64,000 bases of DNA, from assembly GCF_900996245.1 (NCBI RefSeq), contig NZ_CAAJGK010000063.1, positions 310,001-374,000 on the forward strand, given 5' to 3'. Shown piece by piece: positions 54,810 to 63,096 of this stretch (the first letter of the stretch is position 1; every line of letters begins with the position of its first letter). Source of the stretch: Paraburkholderia sp. BCC1886 (GTDB lineage: Bacteria; Pseudomonadota; Gammaproteobacteria; Burkholderiales; Burkholderiaceae). The notes beneath the pieces were generated by a model. It saw only the letters and a program-made list of their open reading frames with translations, was not told the DNA's origin and made no database searches. Made by a program: the position numbers and the translations under genes.

Positions 54810-55895
54810 TCAAACCAGACGCCAGCCGATCGACTCGCCGCCGCGCAGCGGCACGACCGGCGTATCGCCGACCGGAAGTTCGGCGGGAAGCGTCCATTCT
54901 TCACGACGAAGCGTGACCTGCTCCGCATTGCGCGGCAAGCCGTAGAAATCCGCGCCGAAGAAACTGGCGAAGCCTTCGAGCTTATCCAGCGCACCGGCGT
55001 TATCGAACGCTTCGGCGTAGAGCTCGAGCGCATGCAAGGCCGTGTAGCAGCCCGCGCATCCACACGCGTGCTCCTTCAAACCCTTCGGATGCGGCGCGCT
55101 ATCGGTGCCGAGGAAAAAGCGCGGATTGCCCGAGGTCGCCGCCTCGACCAGCGCCACGCGATGCGTCTCGCGCTTCAACACCGGCAGACAGTAGTAATGC
55201 GGACGAATGCCACCCTGGAAAATCGCGTTGCGGTTGTACAGCAGATGATGCGCGGTCACTGTCGCGCCCAGCAGCTCAGGCGCTGCGCCCGCTTCGCGAA
55301 TGTAGTCGACGGCGTCCTTGGTGGTGATGTGTTCGAACACGACCTTGAGCCCGGGGAACGCGGCGCGCAATGGCGTCAGAACCCGGTCGATGAAGATTTT
55401 CTCGCGGTCGAACAGATCGATGGACGAATCCGTTACTTCACCGTGGATGAGCAACGGCATGCCGGTTTCCTGCATCGCCGCGAGCGTTTTCGCGCACTTC
55501 ATGATGTCGGTGACGCCCGCATCCGAATTGGTCGTCGCGCCGGCCGGATAAAGCTTCACGCCATGCACGAAACCACTGTCGCGTGCGCGGCGGATTTCGT
55601 CGGGCGGCGTGTTGTCGGTGAGATACAGCGTCATCAGCGGTTCGAACTTCGCGCCCTCGGGAATCGCGGCAATGATGCGCTCGCGATACGCCTGCGCCAT
55701 GGCCGTGGTCGTGACCGGCGGCTTCAGGTTCGGCATGATGATCGCGCGACCGAATTGACGCGCGGTATCCGGCAGCACGGCGGCGAGCATCTCACCGTCA
55801 CGCACGTGAAGATGCCAGTCGTCCGGGCGGGTGAACGTCAGCGAGTCGATACGGGAGGCAGGGGCGGAAGCGGAGGAAGCGTGGGGAGCGGTCAT
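54810..55895 (-). CDS. pyrC: Dihydroorotase (class II)
   Basis: 361 residues from the ATG at 55895. Zinc site: DDWHLHVRDG (His28, His30), the carboxylated Lys in GVKLYPAGATTNS, His residues in IHGEV and FEHITT, and the Asp in FLGTDSAPH. It closes carbamoyl aspartate to dihydroorotate in pyrimidine synthesis. The size (about 350) and flexible-loop region fit class II, like E. coli PyrC. Upstream, GGCAAATGAA repeats occur near 55980. Confidence 0.96.
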   Translation of the reverse strand: MTAPHASSASAPASRIDSLTFTRPDDWHLHVRDGEMLAAVLPDTARQFGRAIIMPNLKPPVTTTAMAQAYRERIIAAIPEGAKFEPLMTLYLTDNTPPDEIRRARDSGFVHGVKLYPAGATTNSDAGVTDIMKCAKTLAAMQETGMPLLIHGEVTDSSIDLFDREKIFIDRVLTPLRAAFPGLKVVFEHITTKDAVDYIREAGAAPELLGATVTAHHLLYNRNAIFQGGIRPHYYCLPVLKRETHRVALVEAATSGNPRFFLGTDSAPHPKGLKEHACGCAGCYTALHALELYAEAFDNAGALDKLEGFASFFGADFYGLPRNAEQVTLRREEWTLPAELPVGDTPVVPLRGGESIGWRLV

Positions 55896-56164
55896 GGCGA
55901 ATGGGAATCGAGACTCTCGGACAGGAGCGAGACAGAAGCGAAAGCGAGACAAAAACGAACAAAGCGCGTAAATGAAGCTAAAGGCAAATGAAGGCAAATG
56001 AAGGCTACATGCCCACGCGCAGGCGGAACGCAAAAACCCTCTGCAAACACAGGCAAATAAGGCTCCAACCCGCCTCAATTCGCAATTTGGCGATTCTGGC
56101 TCGGTGATATGCTTGGAAAGTCATCATTGTAACGGCTCGCCCCGTTCACAGGCTTACCCGCAAC

Positions 56165-57103
56165 ATGTGCCAACTTCTCGGAATGAACTGCGCCGCGCCA
56201 ACGGACGTCACGTTCTCGTTCACCGGCTTCGCGGCGCGCGGCGGCGTCACCGACCATCACGCAGACGGCTGGGGCATCGCCTTCTTCGAAGACAAAGCGT
56301 GCCGTCTGTTCATCGACCATCAATCGTCGGCCACGTCGCCGATCGCCGACATGGTCAAGCGCTACCCGATCAAATCGAAGAACACCATCGCGCATATACG
56401 CAAGGCGACGCAGGGGCACATCCTGCTGGAAAACTGCCATCCATTCATGCGGGAATTGTGGGGACGTCACTGGATCTTCGCGCACAACGGCGACCTGAAG
56501 AATTTTTCGCCGCCGCTCACCGGCGTTTATCAGCCGGTCGGCACGACCGATAGCGAACTCGCTTTTTGCGCGCTGCTGCAGGGTTTGCGCAAGACGTTTC
56601 CCGGCTCGCAGCCGCCGCTCGACGAACTGTTCGCGGCGCTCGAAACCCTCACCCGCGACATCACGCAATTCGGCGTATTCAACTTTCTGATGTCGAACGG
56701 TCAGGCGCTGTTCGCGCATTGTTCGACGCATCTGCATTACATCGTGCGGCGCTGGCCGTTTTCCACCGCGCATCTGGTCGACGCGGACGTGTCGATCGAC
56801 TTCGCCAAATACACCACGCCGGAAGACCGCGTGGCCGTCATCGCAACCAAGCCGCTCACCGACAACGAAGTGTGGACCGCTTTCGAACCCGGCGATCTGC
56901 TGCTGTTCCAGCACGGCGAAGTGATCAGCCGCGTCAACGTGCCGGTGCCCGCTTCGGTGCTGGAAAAGCTGCGCAATCCGGCACTGGATGCGTCGGCGTC
57001 GGCCACGACGATCGCAGCGTCGATTACGCCTGCCAACGCACCCGCCGCCGCGCCCGACATCGATCTGGAAGCCGCGGACGACGCGGCCGCGTTCGAGTCG
57101 TAA
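56165..57103 (+). CDS. Class II glutamine amidotransferase (YafJ family)
   Basis: 312 residues. The N-terminal Cys after Met (MCQLLGMNC) would be the nucleophile once Met is removed. Ntn-hydrolase features: HHADGWGIAFFEDK, KNTIAHIRKATQG, CHPFMRELWGRHWIFAHNGDL and GTTDSELAFCALL. YafJ proteins are predicted amidotransferases; the acceptor is unknown. The C-terminal 40 residues are an Ala-rich tail. Confidence 0.92.
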   Translation: MCQLLGMNCAAPTDVTFSFTGFAARGGVTDHHADGWGIAFFEDKACRLFIDHQSSATSPIADMVKRYPIKSKNTIAHIRKATQGHILLENCHPFMRELWGRHWIFAHNGDLKNFSPPLTGVYQPVGTTDSELAFCALLQGLRKTFPGSQPPLDELFAALETLTRDITQFGVFNFLMSNGQALFAHCSTHLHYIVRRWPFSTAHLVDADVSIDFAKYTTPEDRVAVIATKPLTDNEVWTAFEPGDLLLFQHGEVISRVNVPVPASVLEKLRNPALDASASATTIAASITPANAPAAAPDIDLEAADDAAAFES

Positions 57104-57117
57104 GCACCGTCACCATG

Positions 57118-57160
57118 AAAAAAGCCGCTTCGGTTCACGACGAACCGAAGCGGCTTTTTT
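57118..57160. terminator. Bidirectional terminator
   Basis: A 19-bp perfect stem from AAAAAAGCCGCTTCGGTTC (57118-57136) and its complement (57142-57160), loop ACGAC. It can end both the amidotransferase gene and gltL. Confidence 0.92.
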
Positions 57161-57173
57161 ACACGCAGCGCTA

Positions 57174-57899
57174 TTAGTGAAGAATCTTCGCGAGGAAATC
57201 CTTCGCGCGATCCGACTTCGGATTCGCGAAGAAATCTTCCTTGCGGTCGTCTTCCACGATCAAACCCTTGTCCATGAAAATCACGCGGTGCGCGACTTTC
57301 TTCGCGAAGCCCATTTCGTGCGTCACGCACATCATGGTCATGCCTTCCTGCGCGAGTTCGACCATCACGTCGAGCACTTCGTTGATCATTTCCGGATCAA
57401 GCGCCGAGGTCGGCTCGTCGAACAGCATCGCGATCGGGTCCATCGACAACGCGCGCGCAATCGCCACGCGTTGCTGCTGACCGCCCGACAGTTGCCCCGG
57501 AAACTTGTCCGCATGCGCACGCAGACCGACACGATCGAGCAGCTTGTAGCCTTTGGTGGTCGCTTCGTCTTTCGAGCGACCCAACACCTTGATTTGCGCG
57601 AGCGTCAGATTCTGCACGATCGACAGATGCGGAAACAGTTCGAAGTGCTGGAACACCATGCCCACTTTCGCGCGCAACTTCGACAGATTGGTTTTCTTGT
57701 CAGTCAGCGATTGCTCGTTGATGACGATCTCGCCCTTCTGGAACGGCTCCAGTCCGTTGACCGTTTTGATCAGCGTGGACTTGCCCGAACCCGACGGCCC
57801 GCACACGACCACCACTTCACCTTTTTTCACTTCCGTCGTGCAGTCGGTGAGCACCTGGAACTGGCCGTACCACTTCGAAACATTCTTGATGGAGATCAT
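57174..57899 (-). CDS. gltL: Glutamate/aspartate ABC transporter ATP-binding protein
   Basis: 241 residues from the ATG at 57899, overlapping the gltK stop (ATGA). Walker A GPSGSGKST, Q-loop VFQHFELFPH, signature LSGGQQQRVAIARAL, Walker B AMLFDEPTSALDPE and H-loop THEMGFA. It drives uptake of glutamate/aspartate through GltJK. Confidence 0.96.
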   Translation of the reverse strand: MISIKNVSKWYGQFQVLTDCTTEVKKGEVVVVCGPSGSGKSTLIKTVNGLEPFQKGEIVINEQSLTDKKTNLSKLRAKVGMVFQHFELFPHLSIVQNLTLAQIKVLGRSKDEATTKGYKLLDRVGLRAHADKFPGQLSGGQQQRVAIARALSMDPIAMLFDEPTSALDPEMINEVLDVMVELAQEGMTMMCVTHEMGFAKKVAHRVIFMDKGLIVEDDRKEDFFANPKSDRAKDFLAKILH

Positions 57900-58573
57900 C
57901 TTGCGACCTTTTTCTGAAGACCTTTGACGAGGCTCGACGCGATCACACAGATCACGAAATAACACGCGCCCGCGAACAGTACCATTTCGATGTTCGTACC
58001 GTCACGGTCGCCAATATTCGTGGCGGTGCGGAAGAAGTCGGCGAGACTGATCACGTAGACGAGCGACGTATCCTGAAACAGCACGATGCCCTGCGTGAGC
58101 AGCAGCGGCACCATCGCGCGAAACGCCTGCGGCAACACGATGAGGCGCATGGCCTGCGGATAGTTCATGCCGAGCGCGAACGACGCGTTGACCTGCCCGC
58201 GCGGCACCGCCTGAATGCCGGCGCGAATGATTTCCGAATAGTAGGCCGCTTCGAACAGCGAAAAAGCCACCATTGCAGAAGCCAGACGAATGTCGATATC
58301 CGGCGACAGGCCGAGCACGTTCTGCAGCACCTGCGGCACGATCAGGAAGAACCACAACAGCACCATCACCAGCGGGATGGAACGGAAGATCGTGACATAG
58401 GCCTTCGCGAACCACTCGAACGGCTTGAACGACGACAGCCGCAGCATCGCGAGCACCGTGCCCCAGATGATACCGAACACGATCGCAATCAAGGTGATCT
58501 TCAGCGTGACGATCGCGCCGGTCCACAGCGTGGGCAGCGCGCCGGGAATACCGCTCCAGTCGAAATGGTGCAT
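57896..58573 (-). CDS. gltK: Glutamate/aspartate ABC transporter permease GltK
   Basis: 225 residues from the ATG at 58573, whose A is shared with the gltJ stop (TAATG). Five to six transmembrane helices; the permease EAA-like loop is EIIRAGIQAVPRGQVNASFALG. FRSIPLVMVLLWFFLIVPQ is the polar amino-acid permease signature. Its partner is GltJ. Confidence 0.96.
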   Translation of the reverse strand: MHHFDWSGIPGALPTLWTGAIVTLKITLIAIVFGIIWGTVLAMLRLSSFKPFEWFAKAYVTIFRSIPLVMVLLWFFLIVPQVLQNVLGLSPDIDIRLASAMVAFSLFEAAYYSEIIRAGIQAVPRGQVNASFALGMNYPQAMRLIVLPQAFRAMVPLLLTQGIVLFQDTSLVYVISLADFFRTATNIGDRDGTNIEMVLFAGACYFVICVIASSLVKGLQKKVAR

Positions 58574-59313
58574 TACTTGCCTCCGATATAGCCGGGCAAC
58601 CGGGTTCTGGCTTCGACCCAGCGCATCGCCTGCATGACGACCAGATTGATCAGCATGTACGCCAGCGTGACCGCGATGAAGGACTCGTACGTTTGCGACG
58701 TGTAGTCGACCAGTTGACGCGCCTGCGCCGAGAGATCGAGCAAACCGATGGTCGATGCCACCGCCGAGTTCTTGAAGATATTCAGAAACTCGGACGTGAG
58801 CGGCGGCACGATGATGCGGTAGGCCACCGGCAGCAGCACGTAACGGTACGTTTGCCACTGCGTGAAGCCCATCGCGAGGCCCGCGGCGCGCTGACCGCGC
58901 GGCAACGCGTTAATACCCGAGCGCACCTGTTCGCACACGCGCGCGGCGGTGAACAACCCGAGGCAAAGAATCGACGACGAGAAGAACTGCGCGCCCGGCG
59001 GCAGTTGCTTGAACCAGTTGCCGATGGACACCGGCAGCAACTCCGGTATCACCAGATACCAGATGAAGAACTGCACGATCAGCGGGATATTGCGGAAAAT
59101 CGCGACGTACAGCGTGCCGATTCCCGACGCCCATTTGTTCGGCACCGTGCGCAGCACGCCGAACAACGAGCCGACCAGCAGCGCGATGACCCATGCGGCG
59201 AGCGACACGGTAATCGTCACCCAGAAGCCGGACAGCAGCCAGCCGAGATACGTGGTGGGCTCGCCGGTGGAAACCGGACTCAGCAGAATGCCCCAGTTCC
59301 AGTGATATGACAT
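58573..59313 (-). CDS. gltJ: Glutamate/aspartate ABC transporter permease GltJ
   Basis: 246 residues from the ATG at 59313 (MSYHWNWGILL). FRNIPLIVQFFIWYLVIPEL is the family signature and EQVRSGINALPRGQRAAGLAMG the ATPase-coupling loop. Translation is coupled to gltK. It is separated from gltI by a stem-loop. Confidence 0.96.
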   Translation of the reverse strand: MSYHWNWGILLSPVSTGEPTTYLGWLLSGFWVTITVSLAAWVIALLVGSLFGVLRTVPNKWASGIGTLYVAIFRNIPLIVQFFIWYLVIPELLPVSIGNWFKQLPPGAQFFSSSILCLGLFTAARVCEQVRSGINALPRGQRAAGLAMGFTQWQTYRYVLLPVAYRIIVPPLTSEFLNIFKNSAVASTIGLLDLSAQARQLVDYTSQTYESFIAVTLAYMLINLVVMQAMRWVEARTRLPGYIGGK

Positions 59314-59327
59314 GACCAAGACTCCAG

Positions 59328-59364
59328 CAAAAAGAAACGGAAGAAGCGCGTGGCCCCTTCCGTT
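59328..59364 (-). terminator. Attenuator-like hairpin between gltI and gltJ
   Basis: On the minus strand, AACGGAAG (59357-59364 as CTTCCGTT on plus) and CTTCCGTT (59336-59343) enclose a 13-base loop, followed by a TTTCTTTTTG run. It probably ends some transcripts after gltI so that the binding protein exceeds the membrane subunits. Confidence 0.65.
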
Positions 59365-59396
59365 GTCGTTTGGCGTGTTAGTTGAACCGCTGAGAT

Positions 59397-60290
59397 TTAA
59401 TCGATGGCCTTGTCATTCGGGCTCTTGAAGAGCGCCTTCACGTCGTCGCTTTCCGGGAAGTTCAGGTTCAGGCCCTTCGGCGGAATCGGCGATTCGAACC
59501 ACTTCTTGTAGATCTTGTCCGCTTCGCCCGAGGTTTCGACCTTGGCGATCGCATCGTCCACGACCTTCTTGAACTCGGGATCGTTCTTGCGAATCATGCA
59601 GCCGTACGCTTCATGCGATTGCGGCGCGCCGACGATCACGAAATCGCCCGGCGTATTCGACTTGGCGCGTTCGCCGGCGAGCAGTGCGTCGTCCATCATG
59701 AACGCGACCGCGCGGCCGGTGGAAAGCGTCAGGAACGACTCGCCATGATCCTTCGCGCTAATGATGTTCATGCCCATGCTCTTGTCCTGATTCATCTTGC
59801 GAAGCAGGCGCTCGGACGTCGTACCGGCCGTGGTGACAACCGTCTTGCCCTTGAGGTCGGCCCAGTCCTTGACGCCGGAGTCCTTCCTGGTCATCAGACG
59901 CGTGCCGATCACGAAGATCGTGTTCGAGAACGCAGCCTGTTGCTGGCGCTCGAGGTTATTCGTGGTCGAGCCGCATTCCATGTCGACCGTGCCGTTCTGC
60001 ACCAGCGGAATACGGTTTTGCGACGTGACCGGCGTGAGCTTGACCTTCAGGTCCGGCAGATTCAGCTTCTGCTTCACGGCGTCCACGACTTTCAGCGCGA
60101 ATTCCTGCGAATAGCCGATCACGTTCTGCTTGTCGTCGTAATACGAAAACGGAATCGACGATTCGCGATGCCCCAGCGAGATGACGCCCGTGTCCTTGAT
60201 TTTCTTTAATGTGCCTGCGTCTTGCGCGTGCGCGCCAACGGTAAACAGTCCGAGAGTCGCGAGCAGCAGCGCAGCTTTTTTAACCTTCAT
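59397..60290 (-). CDS. gltI: Glutamate/aspartate periplasmic binding protein
   Basis: 297 residues from the ATG at 60290, with AAGGAG 7 bases upstream. Signal peptide MKVKKAALLLATLGLFTVGA, cleaved about AHA/QD. Type 2 binding-protein fold with ISLGHRESSIPFSYYDD, VDMECGSTTNN, KGKTVVTTAGTTSERLL and FMMDDALLAGE. Captures glutamate/aspartate for GltJKL. Confidence 0.96.
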   Translation of the reverse strand: MKVKKAALLLATLGLFTVGAHAQDAGTLKKIKDTGVISLGHRESSIPFSYYDDKQNVIGYSQEFALKVVDAVKQKLNLPDLKVKLTPVTSQNRIPLVQNGTVDMECGSTTNNLERQQQAAFSNTIFVIGTRLMTRKDSGVKDWADLKGKTVVTTAGTTSERLLRKMNQDKSMGMNIISAKDHGESFLTLSTGRAVAFMMDDALLAGERAKSNTPGDFVIVGAPQSHEAYGCMIRKNDPEFKKVVDDAIAKVETSGEADKIYKKWFESPIPPKGLNLNFPESDDVKALFKSPNDKAID

Positions 60291-60432
60291 GTGAGATCTC
60301 CTTGGCAAGAACGGGCGCCAGTTTAGCAAAGTAATTATTCTGAAAGTATTGCTGTAAACCATCTTTGTTGCGGGTTTGCAGCGCGGGGTGTGCAGCACCG
60401 CTCATCCGGTCCTCCAGTCTCACCGGACACGC

Positions 60433-60467
60433 AAAAACGGCCGTGCAATACAACGCAACGGCCGTTT
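60433..60467 (-). terminator. Terminator of gdhA
   Basis: AAACGGCCGT (60435-60444) pairs with ACGGCCGTTT (60458-60467), loop 13. On the minus strand it is followed by TTTTT. Confidence 0.78.
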
Positions 60468-60499
60468 CAAACATCACACTACAAAAACTCAGACTCGAC

Positions 60500-61813
60500 T
60501 CACGGATACAGACCGCGCAACTCGCGCGCTTCGAGAATCCGCTTACAGGCGACGATGAACGCCGCGGTCCGCACCGAGACCTTCTGCTCGCTCGACACTT
60601 GCCACACCGCCGCGAACGCTTCGCGCATCACGCGTTCGAGTCGCTGGTTGATCTCGTCTTCGGTCCAGAAGAAGCTCGAGAAGTCCTGCACCCATTCGAA
60701 GTACGACACCGTCACGCCGCCCGCGTTGGCCACCACGTCCGGAATCACCAGAATGCCGCGGTCGTGCAGAATGTCGTCCGCCGCGGTCGTGGTCGGGCCG
60801 TTTGCGCCTTCCACGACGATCTTCGTCTTGATCTTCGCCGCGTTCTTCTCGGTGATCTGGTTTTCCAGCGCGGCCGGAATCAGGATGTCCGACTCGACCG
60901 TCCAGAATTCTTCGTTCGTGACCGCATCGGCTTCCGGGAAACCGCCCACGCCGCCGGTTTGCGCCACGTGCTCGAGCAACGCCACGGCATCGATACCGGT
61001 GGCCTTGTACAGCGAGCCGGTGTGATCCTGCACCGCCACCACCTTGGCGCCCGCTTCCTGGAACAGTCGCGCGGCAATACCGCCGACGTTACCGAAACCC
61101 TGCACCGCGATGCGCGCGCCTTCGATATCGAAGCCGATACGACGCGCCGCTTCGGTGCCCACTACGAACACGCCACGGCCGGTCGCTTCACGGCGGCCCA
61201 GCGAACCACCGAGCGTGATCGGCTTGCCGGTCACGACGCCCGTGGCCGTTTGGCCCTGGTTCATCGAGTAGGTGTCCATCATCCACGCCATGATCTGCTC
61301 GTTCGTGTTCACGTCCGGCGCGGGAATGTCGGTATTCGGTCCGATGATGATGCCGATTTCGCTGGTATAGCGGCGCGTCATGCGCTCCAGTTCGCCGCGC
61401 GACAACGTACGCGGATCGACGCGGATACCGCCTTTCGCGCCGCCGTAAGGAACGTTGACCGCCGCGTTCTTCACCGACATCCACGCCGACAGGGCCATCA
61501 CTTCCGACAACGTCACGTCCTGGTGATACCGCACGCCGCCCTTGCCCGGACCGCGCGACACGTTGTGCTGCACGCGATAGCCTTCGAAGTGCGCGACCGT
61601 GCCGTTATCGAGTTCGATAGGCACGTCGACGATCAGGATGCGCTTGGGACGTTTGAGAGTTTCGAGCCAGCGGGACAGCGAGCCGAGGTAGGGTGCGACG
61701 CGGTCGACCTGGCGCAGGTAGTTGCCCCACGGGCCGAGGTTGTCGCTATTGAGGTAGGAGGGAATGGACTGGGAGGTTAAGACGGTTTCGGCGACTTGCT
61801 GCTGGGAAGACAT
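60500..61813 (-). CDS. gdhA: Glutamate dehydrogenase (Glu/Leu/Phe/Val dehydrogenase family)
   Basis: 437 residues. N-terminal substrate domain with GPGKGGVRYHQDVT, catalytic Lys in NVPYGGAKGGIRVDP and the Asp in GPNTDIPAPDVNT; then the cofactor domain with VQGFGNVGG. It interconverts glutamate and 2-oxoglutarate with ammonia; the GFGNVG Rossmann motif and size suit the hexameric type, NAD or NADP not assigned. Next to gltIJKL, it would use imported glutamate. Confidence 0.95.
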   Translation of the reverse strand: MSSQQQVAETVLTSQSIPSYLNSDNLGPWGNYLRQVDRVAPYLGSLSRWLETLKRPKRILIVDVPIELDNGTVAHFEGYRVQHNVSRGPGKGGVRYHQDVTLSEVMALSAWMSVKNAAVNVPYGGAKGGIRVDPRTLSRGELERMTRRYTSEIGIIIGPNTDIPAPDVNTNEQIMAWMMDTYSMNQGQTATGVVTGKPITLGGSLGRREATGRGVFVVGTEAARRIGFDIEGARIAVQGFGNVGGIAARLFQEAGAKVVAVQDHTGSLYKATGIDAVALLEHVAQTGGVGGFPEADAVTNEEFWTVESDILIPAALENQITEKNAAKIKTKIVVEGANGPTTTAADDILHDRGILVIPDVVANAGGVTVSYFEWVQDFSSFFWTEDEINQRLERVMREAFAAVWQVSSEQKVSVRTAAFIVACKRILEARELRGLYP

Positions 61814-61881
61814 GAACGCTCCGGCGTTGATCGAGTACCAGCATTGTCGAAAAACGCCGTAGTGAAATCCAATGCCGTTTC

Positions 61882-61910
61882 ATTATCCGATTATGTTTTT
61901 TTTGCATAAC
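61882..61910 (-). promoter_or_regulatory. Candidate gdhA promoter with LysR-type box
   Basis: On the minus strand GTTATG (61905-61910), 17 bases, GATAAT (61882-61887). The inverted repeat TTATG-N9-CATAA (61891-61909) fits T-N11-A and covers the poor -35, as at activator-dependent promoters. The nine-base spacer is eight T and a G. Confidence 0.6.
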
Positions 61911-61951
61911 CACGAAAATACGGCGTGATTGCCGCGTGCCGGCGGCTTTCG

Positions 61952-62908
61952 TCAGACGTCGCCTTGCGCCAGTTCTTCGGCGACGACATCCCAGAGTTGC
62001 CGCGCCACCGTCTGCCGCGCATCGTCGCTTTTCGCCGCCAGTTTGTCGCGGTAAAGGCGGATTTCCATGCTCAGCGTGAGCTGGCCTTCGGGCGTGCCGC
62101 GGCTTGCGCGGTCGAGCCGGATCAGCTTGCCGTCGGCGACCGCGTCTTCCACCGCGCTATGCGGCAGGAACGCAATGCCGTGACCGGCGAGCGCCATCGC
62201 CTTGAGGCCTTCGGCCATATCTGTTTCGTACAGACGATCCAGATACAGACGCTCCGGCGCGTTGGCAAGAATCACCTCGGTCATGCGGCCGAGATACGCG
62301 TTCGGCGTGTACGAGAGATAGGGGGCGGGCGTCCCGGCGCTGCCCGGCAACGAGTGACGCGGACGTCCCGCGCGCGCCGGCGCCGAGAATGGGCTGATCG
62401 GTTCGGTGCCGAGCGTCAGCATGTCGAAGCGCGCCGGATCGAGCGCGACCGGATGGCTCGGATGGTGATAACCCATCATCAGATCGCAACCGCCTTCCAC
62501 CAGCGAGAGCGCCGCGTCGTGCACGTTCAGCGCGCGCAGCCGCGTGTGGATCGGGCCCATCTGCGCTTCGATGCGCTGCAGCCAGCGCGGAAAATACGTC
62601 AGCGACAACGTGTGCGGCACGGCGAACTCGATGGTCGCCTGCGGCGTCGCCGTATGCCCGCGCAGCAAGGCGCGCGCCTCGTGAAACTGCGACAGCATCG
62701 CCAACGCCTGCTCGTTGAACACCTGGCCGGCCGCCGTGAGCCGTGTCGGATAAACCGAACGATCGATCAATTCCGTGCCCAGCCACCCTTCCAGCGCCTG
62801 GATGCGGCGCGAGAACGCCGGCTGCGTGACATGCCGCAGTTCGGCCGAGCGGCTGAAACTACGCGTTTCCGCGAGCGAAACGAAGTCTTCGAGCCATTTC
62901 AGTTCCAT
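61952..62908 (-). CDS. LysR-family regulator, probable gdhA regulator
   Basis: 318 residues from the ATG at 62908. Winged helix with MELKWLEDFVSLAETRSFSR, SAELRHVTQPAFSRRIQAL and LEGWLGTELIDRS, followed by the effector domain. The end contains GHGIAFLPHSAVEDAV. It is upstream of gdhA on the same strand and divergent from purB. A LysR-type box sits between it and gdhA. Confidence 0.9.
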   Translation of the reverse strand: MELKWLEDFVSLAETRSFSRSAELRHVTQPAFSRRIQALEGWLGTELIDRSVYPTRLTAAGQVFNEQALAMLSQFHEARALLRGHTATPQATIEFAVPHTLSLTYFPRWLQRIEAQMGPIHTRLRALNVHDAALSLVEGGCDLMMGYHHPSHPVALDPARFDMLTLGTEPISPFSAPARAGRPRHSLPGSAGTPAPYLSYTPNAYLGRMTEVILANAPERLYLDRLYETDMAEGLKAMALAGHGIAFLPHSAVEDAVADGKLIRLDRASRGTPEGQLTLSMEIRLYRDKLAAKSDDARQTVARQLWDVVAEELAQGDV

Positions 62909-63024
62909 GCGGAGCCTGCTTGCCAGCGGAAGGGAGGAAGTCAGCATTCTAGCGGCGCGAGCGCGAGCGGGAAGACCCGGCGGCCAGCCCGTGAAGCCGC
63001 GACGCCGGGCCGCACGCCGCACAG

Positions 63025-63033
63025 TGGTAAAAT
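63025..63033 (+). promoter_or_regulatory. Extended -10 element upstream of purB
   Basis: TGGTAAAAT, a TGn extended -10, 64 bases before the purB start. No clear -35. Confidence 0.5.
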
Positions 63034-63096
63034 TCGCGGCTCCCTCCGTTCCCGATCCGCTCTTGTCGAGCGCTCACTCCGAATTCGCCCCCGATC

